A DNA stretch of 64,000 nucleotides from Pseudohongiella sp. (lineage in GTDB: Bacteria > Pseudomonadota > Gammaproteobacteria > Pseudomonadales > Pseudohongiellaceae): assembly GCA_030651695.1 (NCBI GenBank), contig JAUSCD010000030.1, forward strand, positions 124,001 through 188,000, read 5' to 3'. The notes beneath the pieces are model-generated. The model made no database searches. It saw only the letters and a program-made list of their open reading frames with translations, and had not been told where the DNA came from. Positions within the stretch are counted from its first letter, which is position 1, and every line of letters starts with the position of its first letter. This document shows, piece after piece, positions 27,480 to 36,793 of the stretch. The translations under genes and the position numbers were made by a program.

Positions 27480-29684
27480 TCACACAAGGCCGCCCAATAT
27501 CCACTGTTTAGTAGCCATCGAATTAAAAGCTTTTCGTCCATAACATTCGTTTAATAGATTTTCAGGAAGATACTCATCGTACTTTTCAATAAGCTTTTGC
27601 TGTACTGAAAGTGATCCAGCAAGCTCCGTTTCATCCGGAAGATCAACATTCGCCATATCTATTAAGCAGTTCTTTATATCATCTGCGCTAGAGTTTTGTA
27701 CTTCGATAACTCCAGCAAAATTACTGCATACATAACCTCTTCTGATGAGCAAAACAGTAAGGGTGTTTACTACTTTGTCGCCCATCCATGAGAAAACATA
27801 ACTATGCTTGCCGCTTTGATAGACAGGTTGTTTCGCAAGGTCGGCCTCGTTAAAAAGATAAGCTCCTTCTTGGAATAGCTGTTTTCCAAGATCATCTACA
27901 AAATCTATTTTCTGACCTCTAAGCTCAATGCGATAATCTCCCGCCCGGTAGATGTTTAACATCTCTTGTCGGACTCTGTCATGAATAGACATGCCGCTAC
28001 CGTTAAACTTTGGAGGTTTGCCGCCTTTTGTAGAAGTCACATAGATGACTTTCTTCTCATCATCAATGTCTATGACCTTCCATCTACGGCCACCAAATAT
28101 AATGTGTTGATCTTTAAGAATTAGCGAATCAATGGGCAACGATCCGAGTGTTTTACTTCCTGCAACAATGCGAAACTCTTCTGGTGTTTTAAAAACAGCA
28201 TAGAATGTATAGGAATTGCTAAGACGTTCGCCCTCAGTTCCCAAAACCAACTCACCGCTATTCAGTTGCTGTATTAATTGTACTTTTCCAATATGGGACA
28301 ACAGTTGTTTAAAGTGCTGAATTGATATCTCTTTGAACGGTCCTTGGCCACATAGTAAAGAATAAAGTTGGTCTGCTCTGACGCTACCCCATTGCGCAAT
28401 TACAGCAAGAATCTGGTGTAAAAATGTAGATAGGTGCAATTGCTCTGTATCTGCAGGTTCAAACCAGCTGTCGACAATGAGCAAACGTATCATCGCTAGT
28501 GATTGGACCAGCTCCAATCTAAGCCCATCTACGATATTGGATTTGTCACTCAGTTCATTTTCTGCGATAAGCATTCGTAAAATGGAAGGTGAGTTTCGTC
28601 TGCCGGATCGCCCCAACCGCTGACGTAAACTTGATATCGAGTGTGGAGCCGTGACTTGAATGACAGAATTAACTTTCCCAATGTCGATACCTAACTCCAA
28701 TGTCATGGTACAAATAGCTGTAGTAGGTAGCGTTTCCTTCTGTAATCTCGCTTCTAATTCTTCTCGAAGTTCTTTGGCCAATGAACCGTGATGAGGAAAA
28801 AACTCATTCGGTACAACTTGTTGTTCACATAGATCACTTAACTGCGCAGCAATACTTTCTGTCCTGCTCCGGCTATTTGCAAATACCAGATGTGAACCAC
28901 CTCTACAGAGTGTATATATTTCCTGACAAATCTGCTGTTCGGCTGAGACACGTGTTTCATCCTTCATGATGTCTACCGGTTCTAAATAACCTTTAACCTG
29001 AACCTTGATAGTGCTTTGGTGTTGACTGCTGGTAATGGTTTCACAAGGGAGACTTACATTTGGCCTGAGAGAAAGTGGCACTTTTTCAAGCTCTCCGAGT
29101 GTCGCACTTAGCGCAACTCGTGGAATAGGATTAGAGATTCGACCAGTAATATGCTCGAGGCGCGTAAGCAGAGACAGTAATTGCTGTCCTCGCTCTGTTC
29201 CGATAAATGCATGAAATTCATCAATGGCAATATATTTGAGCGAGGTGAAGGACTGTTTTACCCATCCAGGCTCTCTAATCAACAGTGATTCCAAGGATTC
29301 AGGGGTGATTAATAGAATACCTGACGGATTGCTTCTGGCTTTCTTCTTTTTGGATTGAAGACTATCACCGTGCCACGAAGTAATCTGCATATCCAACATT
29401 TCACCTAAACTTTCAAGCCTGCGGTACTGATCGTTAATCAGTGCTTTTAAAGGGCTAATATATAAAATACCAAAGCCGTTTTTCTCTTCGGCAATTGCGC
29501 TACAGGCTGGCAGAAAAAAAGCTTCTGTTTTACCTGCAGCCGTTGATGCACTAATCAGCACATCTCTATCACCTGACAGGATTGGTCTAATCGCCCGTTT
29601 TTGTATTTCTCTTAAATCAGACCATCCCTGATTAAACAACCACTTTTGTACACGCTTATCAAGGCTCTGATATTCCTCTATCAT
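27480..29684 (-). CDS. sngC: Shango-type DEAD/DEAH helicase (SngC-like)
   Basis: A 734-residue superfamily 2 helicase of the Lhr-like sort: ATP-binding loop SASTAAGKTEAFFL, YISPLKALINDQYRRLE, ITPESLESLL, a DEFH box in YIAIDEFHAF, RVALSATLGELEKV, and motif VI QRLGRSGRRNSP. It is the third gene of a minus-strand operon after a TerB-domain protein and a DUF2791 ATPase, overlapping the ATPase gene by four bases. This trio is the composition of the Shango anti-phage system as I recall it; the helicase presumably acts on phage nucleic acid. A lone helicase of another role is unlikely given the partners. Confidence 0.85.
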   Translation of the reverse strand: MIEEYQSLDKRVQKWLFNQGWSDLREIQKRAIRPILSGDRDVLISASTAAGKTEAFFLPACSAIAEEKNGFGILYISPLKALINDQYRRLESLGEMLDMQITSWHGDSLQSKKKKARSNPSGILLITPESLESLLIREPGWVKQSFTSLKYIAIDEFHAFIGTERGQQLLSLLTRLEHITGRISNPIPRVALSATLGELEKVPLSLRPNVSLPCETITSSQHQSTIKVQVKGYLEPVDIMKDETRVSAEQQICQEIYTLCRGGSHLVFANSRSRTESIAAQLSDLCEQQVVPNEFFPHHGSLAKELREELEARLQKETLPTTAICTMTLELGIDIGKVNSVIQVTAPHSISSLRQRLGRSGRRNSPSILRMLIAENELSDKSNIVDGLRLELVQSLAMIRLLIVDSWFEPADTEQLHLSTFLHQILAVIAQWGSVRADQLYSLLCGQGPFKEISIQHFKQLLSHIGKVQLIQQLNSGELVLGTEGERLSNSYTFYAVFKTPEEFRIVAGSKTLGSLPIDSLILKDQHIIFGGRRWKVIDIDDEKKVIYVTSTKGGKPPKFNGSGMSIHDRVRQEMLNIYRAGDYRIELRGQKIDFVDDLGKQLFQEGAYLFNEADLAKQPVYQSGKHSYVFSWMGDKVVNTLTVLLIRRGYVCSNFAGVIEVQNSSADDIKNCLIDMANVDLPDETELAGSLSVQQKLIEKYDEYLPENLLNECYGRKAFNSMATKQWILGGLV

Positions 29685-31006
29685 AATTTGAAATCAGCTA
29701 GTCCATCAGAATTAGAATTGTCGGCTGTCTCGTCACCTACCATAATTTCGTCTGTATCGCTTGGATGATCATCCTCAATTGCAATTGATTGCACCAATTG
29801 CGACCATTGCATAGAAGGATTTTGTTCCAAGACTGCCAGCATATCTAAAAATGCTTTGATGGTATTTCTCGGTGTACGGAAATAGGCATCCCCGATAGTT
29901 TGGCTGCAATGTTGCAGAAAGGATTTGAGGGCATCGTCAGGCACGAGATATTTAGTCGTATCACCTTCCGCAAATACATGACGAAGGTTCTTCAGGAGAA
30001 TAAAAAGCTCCTCTGGTGTCAAGCTTGCCAGATGTAGTGCAGGCGATGAATAGTCAATAACCCCCGCTCGCTGCGCAAAGCTATTTTCGGCCAAGCGAGA
30101 TTGCAGTGCCTCATAGCTATATAATCCTCGGCGTGGATCTAGTAAGAACTCCGGCGTTCCACCTAACAGAAACCCAATGTACTCAGCTGAACCCTGAAGG
30201 CAATCATTGAGTATCCTTAGAATCTGCTCATAGTTAGATGTACGGGCTTGTGTGCTGCCCAATTTATAAAGATTGACCATCTCATCCAGATTGACGAGTA
30301 AGCCTGCATAGCCCGCCTGTCGTACAAATAGGCTCATAAGCTTTAACGCATCATAAAACGAGTTATCCGAAATAATCGTTCTGACATCCAGATCCCTTCT
30401 TGCATCTGTCTTGGTAGTGTATTCAGCACGTAACCAACGAATAGCATTTGATTTTAACTCTTCGTTGTCCTGCTCGTGGCCGTGCCAGTAGGCATCAATG
30501 ACTTTTGCAAAGTCATATCCTCCAACCAATTCCGACAGGGACGCTAATTTTTGATGTATAACAGCAGAAACATCGGCGCCATCTTCATCTGCCTCTGTAC
30601 GAGCTTGAGCTACAAACCGTTCTACAACACTAGCTAAAGCATTTCCGTCGGGTTTATTACGGGTAGCCAGGTTCTTCATAAGTTCAGAATAAAGATTCCG
30701 TGCTTGTCCCGAAGAAGCGTGTACACGTCGATCCGGTGAGAGATCAGCATTGACTGTAACCAGTTTCTTTTCAAGAGCGATGGCGCGTACCACGCTCAGA
30801 AAAAATGTTTTCCCTGAGCCATAATCGCCAATGATAAGCCTGAATGCTGCGCCACCCTGGGAGATTCTTTCAATATCCTTATACAACGCATTTACTTCAT
30901 TGCTTCGTCCTACCTGAATATGCTGAATACCAATTTTTGGAGTAACACCAGATTTCAGCGATTGAATGATTGCGTCACGTTCTTTTAACCGGATACGATT
31001 TTCCAT
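29681..31006 (-). CDS. sngB: DUF2791 P-loop ATPase (BrxD-like; SngB-like)
   Basis: A 441-residue ATPase of the DUF2791 family, related to BREX BrxD. Walker A is IIGDYGSGKTFFL near residue 63; Walker B is LLVNLDEMVNLYKL near residue 250; GGTPEFLLDPRRG and YFRTPRNTIKAFLD are typical later blocks. It overlaps the helicase start by four bases and begins four bases after the TerB-domain gene. In Shango it is the middle component; in BREX the homologue partners a helicase too. The acidic tail after residue 415 is probably disordered. Confidence 0.88.
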   Translation of the reverse strand: MENRIRLKERDAIIQSLKSGVTPKIGIQHIQVGRSNEVNALYKDIERISQGGAAFRLIIGDYGSGKTFFLSVVRAIALEKKLVTVNADLSPDRRVHASSGQARNLYSELMKNLATRNKPDGNALASVVERFVAQARTEADEDGADVSAVIHQKLASLSELVGGYDFAKVIDAYWHGHEQDNEELKSNAIRWLRAEYTTKTDARRDLDVRTIISDNSFYDALKLMSLFVRQAGYAGLLVNLDEMVNLYKLGSTQARTSNYEQILRILNDCLQGSAEYIGFLLGGTPEFLLDPRRGLYSYEALQSRLAENSFAQRAGVIDYSSPALHLASLTPEELFILLKNLRHVFAEGDTTKYLVPDDALKSFLQHCSQTIGDAYFRTPRNTIKAFLDMLAVLEQNPSMQWSQLVQSIAIEDDHPSDTDEIMVGDETADNSNSDGLADFKL

Positions 31007-31010
31007 AGTT

Positions 31011-33287
31011 TTAACCTTCTATCTCTTCTAAGATTTCCTGATCGACATAAATAGTGTCACCATCCTCTTCAAGTACAGCCGCATCCACTTTGTCAAATGA
31101 CCAATCATTTATTGTTTCCAATGCTCCACTGAGCATCAGGCCCGAATCACGGCACAGCACTTCCACTTCTTCACGAGTCCATTTTTCTTTTCGTATCAAG
31201 ATTTCAAACAACGAATAATGCCGTCTATCAATTCCGGATTCTTCGTGTGATATAGAGCTGTCCGTAGCCGAGTCATCGGATTCAGCTACGGGATCGTCCT
31301 CCACGAATATTGCGCCTAACATGCTTTGTACATCTTTGGTTTCCGATTCATGTATTGCAAGAATCCTTTCATCGAGCTGGAATGAAGTGGAAGCAGACGA
31401 CATAGTTCCTGATTGAGGGCTCGCGCGCAGCACTCCGGCTTTACTAGATGACATTCCATGAATTTCGCCAGTAACAAGGGTTTTATCAAGTCCTAGCAAG
31501 GTATAGAGTTTTTCAAGCTGTTTGATCTCTTCCGGATCAATTTTCCCATCGGCCATCGCGATGCCGACAAGTATTCGGCTAACAGCTGCTTTTTCAGTTT
31601 TGCCCAGTAACTCCAATCTGGCCTTTAGGCCCGTGACGTCGGATGGTGTATTAAGTCTCCACACCAAATATGCATGTAATGATCGTTTCTCGGTAGGCGA
31701 TAAATTATTATCGTGATCAATGAGCTGAGTTAATAAGTGTAATTCGGCCTGATCCACTTGTGCATCAATCGCGGCAACCATTGCTCCGAGGCGCAATACC
31801 ATTCCCATCTCACTGTATGCTTTGGATGGTTCAAAGTGTTTTCCGTGTCCTTCAGGAAAGAGAACCAATTTTCCAGCTGTGCTTGTTTTTGCATGATGGT
31901 AACGTGTATCGGGGGCTACGCCATAACCAGCTTTTTGAGCAAGGTTTTGAATTAAGTCAGCTTCCTTTTTATTAATCTTGGCAGGCAAAGGTGACTTAGT
32001 ATATTTCCAGAATTCCTCGACACTAACCAGACCACTGTTGGTTGAAATGGCATCATCCGCCCATTTCTTAAACTCCACCAAACCTGGCATCATGCCCAGA
32101 TCACTAAGATCATCTGGTAGTAACAATATTGCTTCAATATCAGTGTGGGAAGTACCTGGTTTGGTAAGATAGCGACTATAAGCATCTAACTCAGCCGTGC
32201 ATTCATCTGCAATGGCAATAAGTTTGCTTAGAGGGCCTTTTAAGTTACTTGGGTCGGGAAGATCCTGTTGAGGAAACGATATCCCGCGTAGTGACGAGCT
32301 AGCCGGAAGATACTCAATCTTTAATCTTGTTTTATTGGGTTTAACGACAATGCCATCCCCGTATTTTCTGCTGTAGCGACGCATAAACATCTGACTGAAT
32401 TCATTGCCACAACGCCGTGCCGGTTTCTTCAGCCTATAATCTGGATAGAACCGAATCCATGCTAATGCTAATTGTGCGGGAACGGGCTTTTCCTCGTTTA
32501 CCGTTGTAGCAAGGCGATGTTTCAATAGCAGAGAATCCCTGTGGGGTGTTGTTTCAAGCTCAGTGTGTGACACTACCAGGGGCCTTAATAGACACATGAT
32601 TTCTAGAAGGCGTGTGGAATAATTTGAAAAGGAACGACTGCTGCCGTAAATGCTTTTTAACCTTAGTATTTCATCAAACAACGATTTAAATTCTGTATCA
32701 TCGACCCCCTGTTTAACGGAATCAACCGTAATGCGTCTTTCAAGGCCATAGAAACAAATAAACACATACCCCAAAGGTGTCTCTGGATCACTTCTATTGC
32801 CGGATAGCCAGCTAAGGTAAGCTCCACGCGCCTTAGGGGTGAGTGAAATAAATTTAGGCCAGTAATCCAAACTTTCATCTTCATAACTTGAAACGCTTTT
32901 CTCAATACGTAGAGAATCATCAACCAATGACGCTTCAGTTCCATATCCGTCTAATGAGCTGAGTTTTCCACCAAGATAGAAATTGCCGCCAGTAAATGTT
33001 TGTTCCTTTATGGTGACGGACTCACCAGATTTTATCCATTTCGCTAGTGTTCTGTTTTTGCTTTTTTCTTCTTGGTAGCCATAAGAAATACTGAAGCTAG
33101 CCAGATCGTCATCATCATCACGATTCTTGTTAGCTACTACCTGCCTACTTGTAGTCATCGTTAATCGGACTTTATTCTGGGAACTTGGGCTGTTCCTCTT
33201 TTGAACTTGCTGTGTTGGAGAAGTTGCCATTGCCTTGATGACGTAGTAAACAATTACTGCGCCTCCAACTAATAACCAGAATTCCAT
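31011..33287 (-). CDS. sngA: TerB-N/TerB/TerB-C protein (SngA-like)
   Basis: A 758-residue protein. An N-terminal membrane segment (FWLLVGGAVIVYYVIKAM) suggests membrane anchoring. The TerB-N block has SLTPKARGAYLSWLSGNR and GYVFICFYGLERR; the central TerB-like domain has HLLTQLIDHDNNLSP and ADGKIDPEEIKQLEKLYTL (possible metal-binding acidic residues); the C-terminal TerB-C part is EKWTREEVEVLCRDSGLMLS to the end. TerB-N/TerB-C proteins linked to a helicase and a P-loop ATPase were predicted to be stress or DNA-processing systems and later tested as Shango. It is the first gene of the operon. Confidence 0.85.
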   Translation of the reverse strand: MEFWLLVGGAVIVYYVIKAMATSPTQQVQKRNSPSSQNKVRLTMTTSRQVVANKNRDDDDDLASFSISYGYQEEKSKNRTLAKWIKSGESVTIKEQTFTGGNFYLGGKLSSLDGYGTEASLVDDSLRIEKSVSSYEDESLDYWPKFISLTPKARGAYLSWLSGNRSDPETPLGYVFICFYGLERRITVDSVKQGVDDTEFKSLFDEILRLKSIYGSSRSFSNYSTRLLEIMCLLRPLVVSHTELETTPHRDSLLLKHRLATTVNEEKPVPAQLALAWIRFYPDYRLKKPARRCGNEFSQMFMRRYSRKYGDGIVVKPNKTRLKIEYLPASSSLRGISFPQQDLPDPSNLKGPLSKLIAIADECTAELDAYSRYLTKPGTSHTDIEAILLLPDDLSDLGMMPGLVEFKKWADDAISTNSGLVSVEEFWKYTKSPLPAKINKKEADLIQNLAQKAGYGVAPDTRYHHAKTSTAGKLVLFPEGHGKHFEPSKAYSEMGMVLRLGAMVAAIDAQVDQAELHLLTQLIDHDNNLSPTEKRSLHAYLVWRLNTPSDVTGLKARLELLGKTEKAAVSRILVGIAMADGKIDPEEIKQLEKLYTLLGLDKTLVTGEIHGMSSSKAGVLRASPQSGTMSSASTSFQLDERILAIHESETKDVQSMLGAIFVEDDPVAESDDSATDSSISHEESGIDRRHYSLFEILIRKEKWTREEVEVLCRDSGLMLSGALETINDWSFDKVDAAVLEEDGDTIYVDQEILEEIEG

Positions 33288-33359
33288 AATCGCCTCAATC
33301 GTCTTTTTCTTGGAGATTGCACAGCAGTTTCAGCTGCCATATAAGACCTGTCTCAAATT

Positions 33360-33457
33360 ATCGTTCGCCTGTCACTTTACCATCGATTGTGAGGTAAAGA
33401 TGGACATCCCACTATGTTCTGATTACATACTTTTGTCGCTCAGAGTCGGGTTGTTAG
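33360..33457 (-). repeat. attC-like site, apparently truncated, at the left edge of the array
   Basis: The right half (ACATACTTTTGTCGCTCAGA then GTTGTTAGC) matches the other family members. The left half is not recognisable: no AACGCC(C)CTGATCTG block or GCTTTTGCGC is seen. GTTAGC overlaps the stop codon of the acetyltransferase gene. It marks the array edge next to the Shango operon. Confidence 0.55.
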
Positions 33458-34017
33458 CTCTTTATCCCCATTTCGCGCTCCATAGCTTTCAGCTGCTCAA
33501 TCGCAGCCCTGTCGTGAGCCTGGAGCACCGGAGCAGCTATCCTAAACTCGTAATCTGGTGAGTAGTCACCACTGAATATTTCAATTGTACCGTCTTCACT
33601 CTTTCCTAGATTCCTGAACCCTTGCTTCTCATACCAATAGACAGATACTGGTGTGGCAAACCCATGGATGTCATGATCTTTTTTAACTGTACCCAAAAGT
33701 GTTGCTCCAATTCCGTTGTCTCGGAACGCCTCCGCAACCATCAACACATCTAGACGTCGGATCTTTTGGTTTGTTGTTTTAGTATCGACAGAAATCCCGT
33801 GTGGCATTCCAGCTTGATCGACGGCGAGCATGAGGCGCGATTCGCCTGATGCGATCATGGTCTGGCACGACAGCAAGTGGATGTATCTTTTCTCTGTATC
33901 CCAGCTAAGCGCTTTTGCCATCTCTACCGCATAAAACATGGTAAGCATCATGCGGGCTGCCATGTTCCCCTCAATGGCATTTTTGCTCACCTCAACGACA
34001 TTTATATTTTGGCTCAC
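33454..34017 (-). CDS. GNAT-family acetyltransferase (cassette gene)
   Basis: A 187-residue protein. Motif A of GNAT enzymes is LMVAEAFRDNGIGATLLGTV (acetyl-CoA binding RxxGIG), and the family's C-terminal aromatic block is YWYEKQGFRNLG. The N-terminal part has a helical region. It should transfer an acetyl group from acetyl-CoA to an amine; the target cannot be predicted. GNATs are common as integron cassettes, as resistance enzymes or toxins, but no antitoxin is next to it. The TAA stop is within the attC core. Confidence 0.7.
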   Translation of the reverse strand: MSQNINVVEVSKNAIEGNMAARMMLTMFYAVEMAKALSWDTEKRYIHLLSCQTMIASGESRLMLAVDQAGMPHGISVDTKTTNQKIRRLDVLMVAEAFRDNGIGATLLGTVKKDHDIHGFATPVSVYWYEKQGFRNLGKSEDGTIEIFSGDYSPDYEFRIAAPVLQAHDRAAIEQLKAMEREMGIKS

Positions 34018-34030
34018 GGGATGCTCCTTT

Positions 34031-34114
34031 GCTTAAAGCCCGCAGCACGCGCGGTTTTGTAATGGAGGCGTAGGCGGAATGAAAAAGCCATCGCCGTGCC
34101 CGCGATTGTTAGGA
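34031..34114 (-). repeat. attC site, short type
   Basis: Begins GCTTAAAGCCCGCAGCACGC and ends CCCGCGATTGTTAGG; the ends CCCGC and its surroundings pair imperfectly. GTTAGG overlaps the stop of the Abi_C gene. It differs in sequence from the AAGTATGTTGG family, showing that the array mixes attC types. Confidence 0.7.
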
Positions 34115-34927
34115 TTTTTTGGCATGTAGTACCTCCATAATGAAAATCACCAGTGTATGTGCAACATTAACCACAAGCCGCGCCTCGGCAACCACGATGC
34201 TTGGCGGGCTGGAGCCACGCCCATGAGCTGAACCTATGTGCGACCTGAAAGCGCCCACACCATCAATGATAGAGGAAATACCCTTTAGCACTTTGTGCTG
34301 GTCTGCGGCCAGGGTGGCATTAGCGTTCAACCTTAGGTGAGGTTGAACCACTGCCCACAATGGCAGTACGTTCAATTTATTTGGTTCGACTAGGCTGAAA
34401 CGCTCTATGTAAAACTTTAGGGCCGACTCAATAATCGAGCAGGCTGCAGTGACTGACGCGTGTGGGTCAGTTTGAATATGCTCTACCGCTCTCTCAAACT
34501 CTTTTTCAATAGACGAAAAATTACCCGACTTCAGATAGTCTTCCAACGTTTTAGAGATGGGAGTTGACCCAGCTTGAGTAATATGGCCATTCAGTCGGTA
34601 TGAAAGCTGGTTCTGCGCCAGGGCCGCTTTAATCCGCCCCTGGCCCTCCGCGATTTTTGAAGGAGAATTACCTAAAAACGACGACTGCGGATCTTGGTCC
34701 ATGTAGACCTGAATAATCTTACCAAGCACCTCAAGGGCATCAACATCGGGGTCGTTATTGCAACGTTTTAGCCACTCGCTACATTTCCTTTCGCAACTCC
34801 CTTCCGGCGCATCACCGGGAGCACCACTTTCCATGAATAGCGTTTCTAGCTTCGAGTGACTGTAGTAATGGCTTGCAACCACCGAAGCCACAGCCCCTAT
34901 TACAGAATTTGGAATATTGTCGCTCAA
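34109..34927 (-). CDS. abortive-infection Abi_C-domain protein (cassette gene)
   Basis: A 272-residue soluble protein. The C-terminal third, with KVLKGISSIIDGVGAFRSHI then GSAHGRG, matches the Abi_C domain of abortive infection proteins (a helical bundle ending in an N/S-x2-G-x2-HG-type motif). The central region ASVTAACSIIESALKFYIER precedes it as in that family. The N-terminal part has two Cys (SCERKCSEWLKRC) of unknown meaning. Phage exclusion by growth arrest is inferred from the family name only. The stop codon overlaps the attC core, typical of an integron cassette. Confidence 0.65.
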   Translation of the reverse strand: MSDNIPNSVIGAVASVVASHYYSHSKLETLFMESGAPGDAPEGSCERKCSEWLKRCNNDPDVDALEVLGKIIQVYMDQDPQSSFLGNSPSKIAEGQGRIKAALAQNQLSYRLNGHITQAGSTPISKTLEDYLKSGNFSSIEKEFERAVEHIQTDPHASVTAACSIIESALKFYIERFSLVEPNKLNVLPLWAVVQPHLRLNANATLAADQHKVLKGISSIIDGVGAFRSHIGSAHGRGSSPPSIVVAEARLVVNVAHTLVIFIMEVLHAKKS

Positions 34928-34950
34928 TCTCGGATCTCCATGAGCCTAAC

Positions 34951-36733
34951 GAGGCTGTAGAAAAACAGTTTTATAAAAAGTCACTATTCGCAGCCTTCGT
35001 CTTTCCAGTTAAATGCTGGCGTCTGCCAGCATTTCAAACAATTAAAAATATTTGATGACTATCTCGACAAAAATTCGTCGTGGGCTCTCTCATTCTGCCT
35101 ACTATGCCGGTATATCACCATACCTCATTAACTTTTCTATATTCTGTATCATACAAAACAATTGCCATTGACCCTGAACCTTTTCTTTGCCCCGCAAACT
35201 GAACCGATTAAGCCCCTTGTTGGTCCCAATATTACCAAATACGGGTTCAACCACCGACATCCGATGGCTGTAAATCTGCTTGCCCACTCGGCTGTCGACC
35301 CGGCGCTTCATCCAATCGGTTGCGGTGCGTTTGCGTTGCCCGGCTATCTGGAAAGATACTTGCCGGCCGGCGCCGGTGCGGTGATCTGCCGATGATGGAT
35401 TGTGCATACACAGCGACTTGATATCACAGTTGCGACACTGATTCAGGCGACCAGCAAAATACGCTGTAGCCTGTCCATTGATATCGCTGCGTTGACCATA
35501 AAAACTCAATTGCTCGCCCGCAGGACAAATACAGATCATCCTTTCAGGATCAAAGCTGAATTCACTAGCAGGGATAACATCGCGGATTTTGGGTTTGTCC
35601 TGATGACGCTTACCGTACTTCGTTTTCTGATCTTTGAACTTGGGATCGCGTGAGCGAAAGGCATTGTCGGGGATGTAGGCGTTGATCTTGCTCTCTTTCA
35701 GATACCGATTATTTTCCTCGTTAGAAAATCCGGTATCCGCCGTCACAATGACTTTGGTTTTATACAGATCCTTGCTAATGCCAGTGCGACGATAACGTGC
35801 GCTTAAGCTCTCCAATACTGGTTTTAAGGTGTGATGCTCCTGCCCTTCACCAAAGACTTTTGCTTCCACCACGATCTGGTGTTTTTTATCAACGGCAGCA
35901 ATACCGTTGTAGCCCTGAATAGTGCCTTTGCTGGTGGTCATCTTGCACGATTCGTTATCGGTAATATTACTTTTCACTTCCTTGAGGCGTTTCCCCTGTC
36001 CCATCCGTGGGCAGGCTGTCTTTAGAAAACGTTCTATTTTTTCACTGGCTTTGTCCAGGGTGTTGCACATTTGCTCTAGCCGATTGGCTCGCTCTTTTTC
36101 ATCAGAGCGGCGTCGATCCAACTTTTTATGCTCTTTCATACAATGCTGGATTTGACGCTGTATCTTCTCGCGCTTTTGCTCCAGCTCACTGAATGTACCA
36201 GACCACTCCTTCGCCGCGTTCGATGACATCTTGCATCCATCGATAGCAAACAGCTCATTGCCTAGCAAACCTTCTTCATGACAAATCAGCAGCACTTGCT
36301 CGAACAGTGCTTCCATCGCTTTTGGATAACTGCTGACAAAGCTGGCAATCGTGGTGAAGTGGGGCACGGTATCGCAAGACAGTGCTTTAAAAATAATATT
36401 GGTACGACAGCACCACTCAATCTCGCGACTGGAGGTAATGCCTTTGGAATACGCGAACAAGATTATTTTAAGAAGTATGGCGGGGTCGTATGCAGCACGA
36501 CCACCCAGATCGTTTTTATACTTGGGGTGAAAAGCCGACAAATCCATCCGATCGCTTACCAGATAATGAATCGCGTGTTCGAATGTACCTGGCTGCAATT
36601 GATCCTGATAGTTAATCACAACCATGGCAGATTGGTTGTAATCATATGACTTAAAGTTGGGCATAGCGTCGCTCCTTTTGAGCGAATTTATTTTTATAAA
36701 TTATACGGCGCTGGAGAGTTTTTCTACAGCCTC
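34951..36733 (-). mobile_element. IS1182-family insertion sequence
   Basis: A 1,783-base element with terminal inverted repeats GAGGCTGTAGAAAAAC at both ends (34951–34966 and the complement at 36718–36733). It is flanked by AAC on both sides (34948–34950 and 36734–36736), a possible three-base target duplication, although one base of ambiguity remains. It carries one full-length transposase and looks intact. It sits exactly at the AAC of an attC core site. Confidence 0.85.
35102..36664 (-). CDS. IS1182-family DDE transposase
   Basis: A 520-residue transposase. The N-terminal DUF772-type domain reads AAYDPAILLKIILFAYSKGI then TSSREIEWCCRTNI; the catalytic part has FAIDGCKMSSNAAKEWSG (first Asp), VIVTADTGFSNEENNRYL (second Asp) and RMSVVEPVFGNIGTNKGL (Glu). 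A zinc-like cluster CRNCDIKSLC lies before the last motif. No internal stop or frameshift is seen, so the element may be active. The gene starts about 70 bases inside the right end of the element. Confidence 0.92.
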   Translation of the reverse strand: MPNFKSYDYNQSAMVVINYQDQLQPGTFEHAIHYLVSDRMDLSAFHPKYKNDLGGRAAYDPAILLKIILFAYSKGITSSREIEWCCRTNIIFKALSCDTVPHFTTIASFVSSYPKAMEALFEQVLLICHEEGLLGNELFAIDGCKMSSNAAKEWSGTFSELEQKREKIQRQIQHCMKEHKKLDRRRSDEKERANRLEQMCNTLDKASEKIERFLKTACPRMGQGKRLKEVKSNITDNESCKMTTSKGTIQGYNGIAAVDKKHQIVVEAKVFGEGQEHHTLKPVLESLSARYRRTGISKDLYKTKVIVTADTGFSNEENNRYLKESKINAYIPDNAFRSRDPKFKDQKTKYGKRHQDKPKIRDVIPASEFSFDPERMICICPAGEQLSFYGQRSDINGQATAYFAGRLNQCRNCDIKSLCMHNPSSADHRTGAGRQVSFQIAGQRKRTATDWMKRRVDSRVGKQIYSHRMSVVEPVFGNIGTNKGLNRFSLRGKEKVQGQWQLFCMIQNIEKLMRYGDIPA

Positions 36734-36793
36734 AACGCTCGCCTCCAGGGCGCGGCCTGCCGCGTCACATTGGAGGCGCTTGTTAGCTTTTTC

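Larger units (their letters stand above)
34944..36788 (-). repeat. attC site split by an IS element
   Basis: GCCTAAC at 34944–34950 and GCTCGCCTCCAGGGCG…GAGGCGCTTGTTAGC at 36737–36788 are the two parts of one attC. Without 34951–36736 the sequence would read GCCTAACGCTCGCCTCC, a normal attC start whose GCGCCTCC/GGAGGCGC arms pair. The IS lies between them. Confidence 0.8.

Noticed and set aside
36690-36712. Relation between the IS right end (TTTATAAATTATACGG) and the repeats after parE
   Set aside because: The shared stretch is short and AT-rich, and lies inside the IS rather than at its terminus; probably chance.
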